A stretch of 5,593 nucleotides of DNA from Phycisphaerales bacterium (GTDB lineage Bacteria; Planctomycetota; Phycisphaerae; Phycisphaerales; UBA1924), in NCBI GenBank assembly GCA_007124345.1, contig SLFH01000279.1, positions 1 through 5,593 on the forward strand, written 5' to 3'. The position numbers and the translations under genes were made by a program. The notes beneath the pieces are model-generated. The model was not told where the DNA came from. It did not search any database and saw only the letters and a program-made list of their open reading frames with translations. Below, in pieces: positions 1 through 4,499 of this stretch. Position 1 is the first letter of the stretch. Each line of letters starts with the position of its first letter.

Positions 1-179
1 AGCCCTCGGGCGTCATGGCCGAGCAGTTCCACCCCTACACCGGCGACCCCATCTCCGTCAGCCCGCTCACATGGAGCCACTCGACCTTCGTCGTCGTCTG
101 CCTGCACTACTTGCGCAAGCATGCAGAGCTGACCGGCAAGCCGATGTTCAAGCCCGCGCCTGACTTCGCCACCGCCTGA
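1..179 (+). CDS. Glycoside hydrolase family 15 (glucoamylase-like) protein, C-terminal fragment
   Basis: The reading frame is open from base 3 to the TGA at 177-179 and encodes the last 58 residues of a protein whose start lies before the window. The fragment reads GVMAEQFHPYTGDP, then SPLTWSHSTFV. This matches the C-terminal block of GH15 enzymes, where a [SA]EQ motif is followed about 15 residues later by L-T-W-S-[HY]. In fungal glucoamylase the Glu of that SEQ motif is the catalytic base, so the Glu encoded at 21-23 is the likely equivalent. GH15 enzymes release glucose from alpha-glucans or hydrolyse trehalose; the substrate cannot be told from this piece. The tail after the WSH block is about 35 residues and looks complete. 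The gene converges on the reverse-strand fliN-like gene about 200 nt away. Family assignment is fairly secure, the exact activity is not. Confidence 0.8.
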   Translation, partial: PSGVMAEQFHPYTGDPISVSPLTWSHSTFVVVCLHYLRKHAELTGKPMFKPAPDFATA

Positions 180-225
180 ACCCGAGGAGAACGGACGCGG
201 GGCGCAGGGAACCGGACGCAGCGAC

Positions 226-248
226 AGCTTCGGCCTGCGGCCGAGGCT
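226..248. terminator. Strong hairpin between convergent genes, possible terminator
   Basis: Ten-base arms AGCTTCGGCC (226-235) and GGCCGAGGCT (239-248) pair completely in RNA, with one G-U pair, around a 3-nt loop. It lies 47 nt after the GH15 stop codon and 130 nt beyond the fliN stop on the other strand. Neither side has a T-rich tract, so it is not a canonical intrinsic terminator. It may act as a 3'-end stabiliser or a Rho-associated stop. The rest of 180-377 shows no gene. Confidence 0.35.
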
Positions 249-331
249 GGAGTTCAGGGCTCCGGAATGCAAGGACAAGCCGCGGCCGAACGCCGCCTCC
301 TCCCCAGCGCCCCTGATCCCGCCGGAATCGG

Positions 332-344
332 TTGGGCCGCCCAA
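332..344. repeat. Small palindrome TTGGGC-C-GCCCAA downstream of fliN
   Basis: A perfect 6-base inverted repeat with one central base lies 34 nt beyond the fliN stop codon on the reverse strand. As RNA it would form a 5-bp stem with a 3-nt loop. No T-tract follows on either strand, so a terminator role is weak. It could equally be a protein site or chance in GC-rich DNA. Confidence 0.25.
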
Positions 345-377
345 GGTCGCTCTGCGCCTCTCGATGGTTCTCTTAGA

Positions 378-716
378 TCAGCCTTGGCCGGCGAGCATCG
401 CCTCGGCGAGCGCGTCCTCGTCCGACTGAGCTTCGGCCTTCTTGACGACCGTGGCCCCGCCCATCGCCTCGATGCGATCCTTTAGGTCACCGATGAAGCT
501 CACCCGGATCCCGAAGTTCTCGCCGACCTTCACCGCGTTGCCGCAGCCGATCGCCTTGTTGTTGACCAGGAGGTCCAGCTCCTCGTCGGCGTGCTTGGGG
601 AGTTCCAGGATCACGCCGGGGGCGAGGGCGACCACATCGGCGAGGGTCATCGTCCGCTCCCCGAGGCGGACCACCACCGGGACCTCCAGCTTCAGGATCG
701 ATTCCAGATCGGCCAT
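378..716 (-). CDS. fliN: FliN-like flagellar motor switch protein (SPOA/FliMN_C domain)
   Basis: This 112-residue protein consists almost entirely of one FliM/FliN C-terminal (SPOA) domain, about residues 8-78. Visible family features are the N-terminal LEVPVVVRLGERTMTL, then LAPGVILELPKHADEELDLLVNN (split here: LAPGVILELP at 31-40, ELDLLVNN at 46-53), and the closing FGIRVSFI at 68-75. FliN is a cytoplasmic C-ring component that takes part in rotational switching and export. The start at 716 is preferred over an in-frame ATG at 821: GGAG sits 5 nt ahead of it, conservation begins there, and the 35 extra residues look like translated non-coding DNA. The usual G-E-[VA]-V near the domain end is G-N-A-V here (residues 59-62). 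An acidic, Ala-rich tail of about 25 residues follows the domain. E. coli FliN is 137 residues, so this one is short. A type III secretion C-ring homologue is the alternative, but no secretion genes are nearby. Confidence 0.85.
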   Translation of the reverse strand: MADLESILKLEVPVVVRLGERTMTLADVVALAPGVILELPKHADEELDLLVNNKAIGCGNAVKVGENFGIRVSFIGDLKDRIEAMGGATVVKKAEAQSDEDALAEAMLAGQG

Positions 717-768
717 ACCCACTCCATCGACCGCCCGGGCCCACGGGTTCAGGGCGCACGGCAGGACA

Positions 769-780
769 GGCGGATCCGCC
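769..780. repeat. Perfect 12-bp palindrome GGCGGATCCGCC upstream of fliN
   Basis: This exact self-complementary 12-mer immediately abuts the -12 end of the candidate sigma-54 promoter, so it would cover the predicted transcription start of fliN. It could be a regulator site, or form a 5' hairpin in the fliN transcript. The half-site GCGGAT occurs again at 786-791, inside the promoter. Confidence 0.4.
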
Positions 781-796
781 GCAAAGCGGATGCCAG
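780..796 (-). promoter_or_regulatory. Candidate sigma-54 (RpoN) promoter for fliN
   Basis: Read on the reverse strand, the sequence is CTGGCATCCGCTTTGCG. It carries the -24 block (C)TGGCA and the -12 block TTGC, with exactly 10 nt between the invariant GG (794-793) and GC (782-781), the spacing RpoN requires. It deviates from consensus at the C after TGGCA and at the last W. The predicted start of transcription is near 770, leaving a leader of about 54 nt before the fliN ATG at 716. RpoN control of flagellar genes is common, which raises the prior. A chance match is still possible, and no enhancer site was identified. Confidence 0.55.
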
Positions 797-842
797 TCGC
801 AGGGGAGATCCAGGTGTCCACGCGAGAAGCACAGAAATACGC

Positions 843-876
843 TTGCCTATACGCGCGTTATTCTGTACGATAGAAT
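843..876 (+). promoter_or_regulatory. Toxin-antitoxin promoter with inverted-repeat operator
   Basis: A sigma-70-type promoter is visible: TTGCCT (843-848), a 17-nt spacer, then TACGAT (866-871). It lies in the most AT-rich stretch of the left half of the window. The -10 is centred inside the inverted repeat ATTCT-N7-AGAAT (860-876), a layout typical of autorepressed Phd/YefM-RelE operons, where the antitoxin binds over the promoter. The spacer also holds the palindrome ACGCGCGT (851-858), and ATACGC is repeated at 837-842 and 849-854. The predicted start is near 878, giving a leader of about 46 nt. Confidence 0.55.
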
Positions 877-886
877 GCACCAAATA

Positions 887-903
887 GAGCCGCGAACCGG
901 CTC
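887..903 (+). other. Leader hairpin ahead of the antitoxin gene
   Basis: GAGCCG (887-892) and CGGCTC (898-903) form a perfect 6-bp stem with a 5-nt loop in the predicted leader of the antitoxin-toxin mRNA. It ends 9 nt before the GGAG ribosome binding site (913-916). It may influence translation or mRNA stability; no direct evidence. Confidence 0.3.
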
Positions 904-924
904 GCGCCCGATGGAGCATTCCCG

Positions 925-1197
925 ATGCAGCCGACCAACCTCGACATCACCGAAGCCCGAAACCAGTTCAACAGGCTCGACGAGCGGCTCAGAGAAGAAA
1001 AGGTGGTCCGAATCACCCGGCACGGCAGGCCGGTCTTCGCGGTCATCGACAACGAATACCTGTCCGCCCTGCTCGAAACCATCGAGGTGATGGCCGACCC
1101 CGAGGCCCACCGGCTGCTGCTTGAAAGCCTCGATGACATCCGCGCCGGACGCCTGCACGACCACGAGGCCGTCAAGCGGGAGTTGCTCGATGACTGA
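925..1197 (+). CDS. Phd/YefM-family type II antitoxin
   Basis: This 90-residue protein has the two-part layout of the Phd/YefM family. The N-terminal dimerising and DNA-binding fold (residues about 5-50) shows DITEARNQFNRL, then VVRITRHGRPVFAVIDNEYLSAL, which aligns with the family pattern T-x-A-R-x-x-[LF] followed by hGxPVAVl-x-x-x-x-Y-x-x-L. The C-terminal part (ETIEVMADPE onwards, 51-90) is acidic and helical, as expected for the segment that wraps and neutralises the toxin. The ATG at 925 follows GGAG (913-916) by 8 nt. The stop codon overlaps the start of the toxin gene by 8 nt (ATGACTGA), indicating translational coupling. It should sequester the toxin and repress its own promoter through the inverted repeat at 860-876. 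Confidence 0.9.
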   Translation: MQPTNLDITEARNQFNRLDERLREEKVVRITRHGRPVFAVIDNEYLSALLETIEVMADPEAHRLLLESLDDIRAGRLHDHEAVKRELLDD

Positions 1198-1612
1198 GCG
1201 GCGGGGGGAAGAGACGCCGCGACAGGCCAAGATCAGGATCTACTGGACCGAGACCGCCAAGCAGAGTCTCAAGCGATTGCCCGCCAACGTCCGCCGCGGC
1301 CTCTTGGAACAGGCCGACGGCCTGCTGACCAGTACCGACCCAAGGTCGGCCCCAAAGCCGCTGGCCGGACCGTTGTCTGGGTGTCACAGAATCACCTACG
1401 GGCGGTACCGGGCGATCTACACGGTGCGGGACGACGGCGAGGGCGTGAGCCTGACCTTCGTTGTCATCTTCGTGGCCGCCGGGATCCGGCGCGAACGGAG
1501 CAAAGACGACATCTATCGCCTGGCGGAGAAACTCATCGACCTCGGGCTGGCAGGAGAGTCACCCGAACGAGAGGGGCATGGACGGCGAGGCGGCGGCGGA
1601 AGTGAGCCGTGA
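1190..1612 (+). CDS. RelE/ParE-family type II toxin with extended tail
   Basis: The protein is 140 residues from the ATG at 1190, which lies inside the antitoxin stop (ATGACTGA) and has GGGAG at 1178-1182, 7 nt ahead. An in-frame upstream ATG at 1121 is inside the antitoxin and has no such support. The RelE/ParE core spans about residues 15-113: IYWTETAKQSLKRLP, then a helical pair, then PLSGCHRITYGRYRAIYTV, a beta-strand VSLTFVVIFVAAGIRRE, and finally DDIYRLAEKL. Basic residues R67, R72, R74, R100, R101, R103 and Y109 are in the places where RelE-fold toxins carry functional Arg and Tyr. RelE members cleave mRNA on the ribosome and ParE members poison gyrase; the sequence does not decide which. 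Typical members are about 85-110 residues. Here there is a 14-residue N-terminal extension and a Gly/Arg/Glu-rich tail of about 25 residues. The gene ends 21 nt from the convergent fabF stop. Confidence 0.87.
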   Translation: MTERRGEETPRQAKIRIYWTETAKQSLKRLPANVRRGLLEQADGLLTSTDPRSAPKPLAGPLSGCHRITYGRYRAIYTVRDDGEGVSLTFVVIFVAAGIRRERSKDDIYRLAEKLIDLGLAGESPEREGHGRRGGGGSEP

Positions 1613-1633
1613 CAGCAACAGCCGGCGGCCTTC

Positions 1634-2920
1634 TCAGCGGTGACGACCAACGATCAGCGTCACATTGTGACCGCCGAACCCGAAGGTGTTGTTCATCGCG
1701 TAGCGGACGGGCCGCTCCTTCGCTTCCTTCGCCACCAGATCGATGTCGAAGTCCGCGTCCGGCTCTTCCAGATTGGTCGTTGGGGCCACCACGCCGTCGC
1801 GGACGGCGTGGATGCAGGCGATCAGCTCGACGGCCCCCGACGCGCCCAGGGCGTGCCCGTGCATCGACTTGGTCGAGCTCATCATCAGCTTCCCGCCGGC
1901 GCTCTTCCTGGCGTGGTCGCCGAAGACCTTTCCAACCGCGGCCACCTCGGCCTTGTCGCCAAGGGGCGTCGCCGTCCCGTGGGCGTTGACATAGTCGATC
2001 TGGTCCGGGTTCAAGCCGGCGTCTTCCAGGGCCCACCGCATCGAGCGGGCGGCGCCCATGCCCTCGGGGTCCGGGGCCGTGATGTGCCCGGCGTCAGACC
2101 CGTTGCCCGCCCCGACGAGTTCGGCGAGGATCGTCGCTCCGCGGGCCTTGGCGTGCTCCTCGGTCTCGAGCACATACATCGCGGCCCCTTCGGCCAGCAC
2201 GAACCCGTCGCGCGTGACATCGAACGGGCGTGAGGCGGTGGGGGCGTCCTTGTGCGGGCTCAACGCCTTCATGGTCATAAACGCGCCGACGCAGAGGGGC
2301 GTCACCGCCGCCTCGCACCCGCCCGCGACCATCACATCGGCACGCCCCAGACGGATCTGCTCGACCGCGTCGCCGATGGCGTGCCCGGAGCTGGCGCAGG
2401 CCGTCGCGTGCGCCGTCGCAGGGCCCCGCAGCCCGTAGCGGATCGAGATGTTCCCCGTCGTCGCGTTGATCATCAGACGCGGGACGGTGAACGGGCTCAT
2501 CCGGTCCGGGCCCCGGCTCATGAGGACTTCCTTGCCCTCCTCGATGGTCATGATCCCGCCGATGCCCGACCCCACGATGACGCCGCAACGCTCGCTGTTC
2601 TCGCGGGCGAAGTCGATGCCGGAATGGGTGACGGCCTGGTGGGCCGCCGCCAGGCCGAGCAGGGTGTTGCGGTCCAGCCGCTTGATCTCCCGCTTATCGC
2701 ATGCGCCGGCCTCGACCGGGTCCCAGTCCTTGACCTGCCCCGCGGCAAAGACGGTCCACTTGCCCGCGTACAGATCGAACGCGGGCCCCTCGAGCGGGGA
2801 GATGCCGCTGCGACCCTCACGCATCGCCTCCCAGGTCGATGCGGCATCATGGCCGAGGTTCGTCACGGCGCCGTAGCCCGTGATCACGATCCGGGTCGAT
2901 GGCGTGCGCGGGGTGCTCAT
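1634..2920 (-). CDS. fabF: Beta-ketoacyl-[acyl-carrier-protein] synthase II
   Basis: This 428-residue protein is a full-length elongating condensing enzyme (E. coli FabF has 413). It joins malonyl-ACP to acyl-ACP with loss of CO2 in cytoplasmic type II fatty acid synthesis. The fold is a double thiolase domain. The N-terminal strand reads RIVITGYGAVTNLG. The nucleophile Cys175 lies in ATACASSGHAIGDA. The His pair is H314 in VNAHGTATPLGD and H356 in KSMHGHALGASG, with K351 completing the active site. The closing GFGGHN (414-419) carries the gating Phe415. All catalytic residues are intact. GGAGA ends 4 nt before the ATG at 2920. The gene lies 37 nt downstream of acpP in the same direction, so the two are probably co-transcribed. 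Its 3' end faces the toxin gene with only 21 nt between, with no intrinsic terminator seen. FabB is a less likely alternative given the motif pattern. Confidence 0.96.
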   Translation of the reverse strand: MSTPRTPSTRIVITGYGAVTNLGHDAASTWEAMREGRSGISPLEGPAFDLYAGKWTVFAAGQVKDWDPVEAGACDKREIKRLDRNTLLGLAAAHQAVTHSGIDFARENSERCGVIVGSGIGGIMTIEEGKEVLMSRGPDRMSPFTVPRLMINATTGNISIRYGLRGPATAHATACASSGHAIGDAVEQIRLGRADVMVAGGCEAAVTPLCVGAFMTMKALSPHKDAPTASRPFDVTRDGFVLAEGAAMYVLETEEHAKARGATILAELVGAGNGSDAGHITAPDPEGMGAARSMRWALEDAGLNPDQIDYVNAHGTATPLGDKAEVAAVGKVFGDHARKSAGGKLMMSSTKSMHGHALGASGAVELIACIHAVRDGVVAPTTNLEEPDADFDIDLVAKEAKERPVRYAMNNTFGFGGHNVTLIVGRHR

Positions 2921-2930
2921 GACATCTCCG

Positions 2931-2949
2931 GCCCCCTCCGGTCGGGGGC
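2931..2949 (-). other. Intercistronic hairpin between acpP and fabF
   Basis: GCCCCC (2931-2936) and GGGGGC (2944-2949) form a 6-bp all-GC stem with a 7-nt loop. It occupies most of the 37-nt gap between the acpP stop and the fabF start and ends 1 nt from the fabF ribosome binding site GGAGA (2929-2925 on the reverse strand). A plausible role is tuning fabF translation relative to acpP, or protecting the 3' end of an acpP-only mRNA, since cells need much more ACP than FabF. There is no T-tract, so it is not a canonical terminator. Confidence 0.4.
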
Positions 2950-2957
2950 GTGCGGGG

Positions 2958-3209
2958 TCAGTTGGCCCCGCGGGCGGTCTTGATGTAGTCGATGGCGTGG
3001 CCGACCGTCTTCATCTTCTCGGCCTCTTCGTCGGGGACCGAGGTCTCGAACTCGTCCTCGAACTCCATCACGAGCTCGACAAAGTCCAGGCTGTCGGCGT
3101 GCAGATCGTCCACGAAACGGGTCTCGCGGGTGATCTTGTCCTTCTCCGCGCCCATCTGCTCGGCGACGATCTCGATCACCTTCGATTCAATCTCTTGTTC
3201 GGTCACCAT
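2958..3209 (-). CDS. acpP: Acyl carrier protein
   Basis: This is an 83-residue, very acidic four-helix protein of standard ACP length. The phosphopantetheine attachment site is Ser40 in the motif HADSLDFVELVM, the hallmark D-S-L at the start of helix II. Helix I is EQEIESKVIEIVAEQ and the recognition helix ends with EFEDEFETSVPDEEAEKM. The protein carries growing acyl chains as thioesters and docks with FabF and the other Fab enzymes in the cytoplasm. The ATG at 3209 has GGAG 5 nt upstream (TTTGGAG). It is first in the acpP-fabF operon. The promoter candidate lies about 95 nt upstream, with a predicted leader of about 87 nt. The frequent neighbours fabD, fabG and fabH are absent from this side. 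A specialised secondary-metabolite ACP is unlikely because of the typical sequence and the fabF partner. Confidence 0.97.
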   Translation of the reverse strand: MVTEQEIESKVIEIVAEQMGAEKDKITRETRFVDDLHADSLDFVELVMEFEDEFETSVPDEEAEKMKTVGHAIDYIKTARGAN

Positions 3210-3272
3210 TGGATCTCCAAAGAGGTCGTTCGCGGGCCCTGCACGCAGCCCCGTCCGGGCTTCTGTCCGGTC

Positions 3273-3293
3273 GGAGCGTTGACACCCCGCTCC
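3273..3293 (-). other. Hairpin at the predicted 5' end of the acpP mRNA
   Basis: GGAGCG (3273-3278) and CGCTCC (3288-3293) pair as a 6-bp stem with a 9-nt loop. The predicted acpP transcription start is near 3296, so the stem would begin within about 3 nt of the 5' end. Such 5'-terminal stems are known to protect mRNAs from pyrophosphatase-triggered decay, which would suit an abundant transcript like acpP. The role is an inference. Confidence 0.35.
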
Positions 3294-3302
3294 AAGGCGG
3301 CG

Positions 3303-3332
3303 ATTCTACCCGCCGCCCCGCTCGCGGGGCAA
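3303..3332 (-). promoter_or_regulatory. acpP-fabF promoter with palindrome in the spacer
   Basis: On the reverse strand a -35 TTGCCC (3332-3327), an 18-nt spacer and a -10 TAGAAT (3308-3303, five of six consensus bases) form a good sigma-70-type promoter. Nearly the whole spacer is the inverted repeat GCCCCGC-TC-GCGGGGC (3315-3330), which partly overlaps the -35. Its position suits a repressor that blocks RNA polymerase, as FapR or FabR do for fatty-acid genes elsewhere, but it does not resemble the AT-rich sites of either. The promoter call is more secure than the operator call. Confidence 0.6.
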
Positions 3333-3586
3333 CGACCAACGATCCCACCGACAAGATGCCCATAAATCGCGCCCCGGACCGCATAACGCCAGACCCCGTC
3401 CGGCTGTCGCGGCTGTGACGGGAAGCCCGCCCGTTCAGCACCCCGTCGACGAACCGTGCCGTTCAGACAGCCGTACCGTCAGTCGATCCTCGCCCCGGCC
3501 GGCAACTGCGGCCCGGACCGTCCCAAGGCCCCAGAACCGGGCCCCGGGCCCTCCCCAAGACGCGTAAGACCGGGAAGAGGTGAGAG

Positions 3587-4384
3587 ATGTCGGAATTGCC
3601 ACTTGAGCCCAAAGCCTTCGCCGAAACCGTCGCCGGCATGCTCCGCCGGATCCAGCCCGCCGCCGCCGTCGAGCTCGCGGGCCCCCGCGAACTCTCGGTG
3701 AACGGCCGGCGTCTCGACCTGGAAAACCTCTTCCGAATGGTCGTCCAGGAGCCCGACAGGGGCCTGGAAATCGCCGAGCACTACCTCGAACAGCTCTTCG
3801 CCGGCGACGCCATCCAGCTCGGCGACATGCCCTTCGAGCTCGCCAAGCCCAGGATCATGCCCAGGATCCAGCCCGAGAGCATCTTCGAAAACCTCTCCCG
3901 TGAACTGGTGGCCCATGTCCCCTATGTGAATGGAACGGTCGTCGTCTTCGTCACCGACCTCCCCCAGATGACCATCAGCATCACCACCGAGCAGGTGATC
4001 CGATGGGGCGTCACCCCCGAGGACCTCGAGCTCATCGCCCGCCAGAACCTCGAGAAGTACGCCCCAGAGCTCGAAGTCAGGCTCGTCGAGTCCAAGGAGG
4101 GCGGTCGCGCGGCGATCGTCTCCGAGCAGGACGGCTACGACGCCGCGAGGCTCCTCCTCTCGGGCCTATACGAGCGGCTGGCGCCCCAGCTCGGGGGCGA
4201 CTTCTATGTCGCCACGCCGGCGCGAGACATGTTCGTCGCGATGAGCCGGGCGCCCGGCGACTTCGTCAATCGGCTCCGCGACCGCGTCAGCCAGGACTAC
4301 GAGCGCCTGCCCTACCCGATCACCAGCGAGCTCTTCTATGTGACGCGCGACGGCGTCGCGGGGACGCTCGGTCTGGCCGCCTGA
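3587..4384 (+). CDS. DUF1444 (YtpQ-like) family protein
   Basis: This 265-residue protein has no signal peptide and no membrane segment, so it should be cytoplasmic. The features that suggest DUF1444 (named after B. subtilis YtpQ) are a central VVVFVTDLPQMTISITTEQVIRWGVTPEDLELIARQNL stretch (about 118-155, split in the family as a hydrophobic strand, then W-G-[VI]-[ST]-x-E-[ED]-L, then A-x-x-N-L). This is followed by a Y-D-A-A-R-L-L-L segment (184-191), a G-D-F-Y-V-A-T-P-A-R-D-M-F-V strand (204-217), and the closing YPITSELFYV (243-252). The biochemical role of the family is not established. The ATG at 3587 follows GAGG (3577-3580) by 6 nt. The gene stands alone: acpP is divergent, and a strong terminator follows 28 nt after the stop. 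Family call is by recalled motif order and is moderately sure; no function is claimed. Confidence 0.7.
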   Translation: MSELPLEPKAFAETVAGMLRRIQPAAAVELAGPRELSVNGRRLDLENLFRMVVQEPDRGLEIAEHYLEQLFAGDAIQLGDMPFELAKPRIMPRIQPESIFENLSRELVAHVPYVNGTVVVFVTDLPQMTISITTEQVIRWGVTPEDLELIARQNLEKYAPELEVRLVESKEGGRAAIVSEQDGYDAARLLLSGLYERLAPQLGGDFYVATPARDMFVAMSRAPGDFVNRLRDRVSQDYERLPYPITSELFYVTRDGVAGTLGLAA

Positions 4385-4411
4385 GGCCCACACCCATACC
4401 TCGGCTCCAGG

Positions 4412-4448
4412 AGAGGCCGGCCGGCGGAACCGGTCGGCCTCTTTCTTT
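4412..4448 (+). terminator. Intrinsic terminator after the DUF1444 gene
   Basis: Thirteen-base arms AGAGGCCGGCCGG (4412-4424) and CCGGTCGGCCTCT (4430-4442) pair throughout with a single G-U, around the loop CGGAA, and run straight into TTTCTTT (4442-4448). This is a canonical Rho-independent terminator on the forward strand, 28 nt after the stop codon. It separates the DUF1444 gene from pabA, so pabA needs its own promoter in the next 50 nt. Confidence 0.92.
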
Positions 4449-4486
4449 GCGCACGCTCTTGTTTCGCCGGTCGGATCCGCGAGCGA

Positions 4487-4492
4487 TACCAT
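4487..4492 (+). promoter_or_regulatory. Candidate -10 element for a leaderless pabA mRNA
   Basis: TACCAT fits the TANNNT pattern and ends 7 nt before the GTG start codon at 4500, so transcription would begin at or next to the start codon. No Shine-Dalgarno-like sequence is seen between 4485 and 4499. No good -35 was found at standard spacing (TTGTTT at 4459-4464 is 22 nt away), which is often the case for leaderless promoters. The terminator at 4412-4448 means a promoter must lie in this short interval. Confidence 0.4.
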
Positions 4493-4499
4493 CGCCGGC

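Larger units (their letters stand above)
3210..3586. promoter_or_regulatory. 377-nt divergent intergenic region between acpP and the DUF1444 gene
   Basis: No credible coding region is seen; the short open frames here have no family resemblance. The acpP-proximal part (3210-3345) holds the acpP leader and promoter, listed separately. In the remainder (3346-3586) no convincing promoter for the forward gene was found. Items visible are a hairpin GGCCG-N7-CGGCC (3497-3513), a short direct repeat CCGTTCAG at 3431-3438 and 3459-3466 (28 nt apart), and GAGG (3577-3580), 6 nt before the DUF1444 ATG. No tRNA-like fold was recognised on either strand. Confidence 0.6.

Noticed and set aside
717..821. 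In-frame N-terminal extension of FliN starting at 821
   Set aside because: It would cover the sigma-54-like promoter and the palindrome, lacks a good ribosome binding site, and adds 35 residues with no match to the family. The ATG at 716 has GGAG 5 nt upstream.
1121..1189. Earlier start for the toxin at 1121
   Set aside because: It lies deep within the antitoxin gene. The ATG at 1190 overlaps the antitoxin stop and has a GGGAG site 7 nt ahead.
2252..2983. Open frame of 243 codons on the forward strand opposite fabF
   Set aside because: It is antisense to the well-conserved fabF gene, rich in Arg/Ala/Gly and without family resemblance; long antisense frames are expected in GC-rich DNA.
3279..3307. 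Perfect TTGACA on the forward strand with GATTCT 17 nt on
   Set aside because: The -10 is poor (three of six), it is about 280 nt from the next forward gene, and the hexamer falls in the loop of the acpP leader hairpin. The opposite-strand promoter TTGCCC/TAGAAT is better.
3187..3441. Reverse-strand open frame of 84 codons upstream of acpP
   Set aside because: It overlaps the acpP start and spans the acpP promoter; its Arg/Ser/Gly-rich sequence resembles translated non-coding DNA.
3210..3586. Possible tRNA or small RNA gene in the divergent spacer
   Set aside because: No T-arm consensus, cloverleaf pairing or intrinsic terminator was found on either strand; the GC-rich stems seen are short and unconnected.
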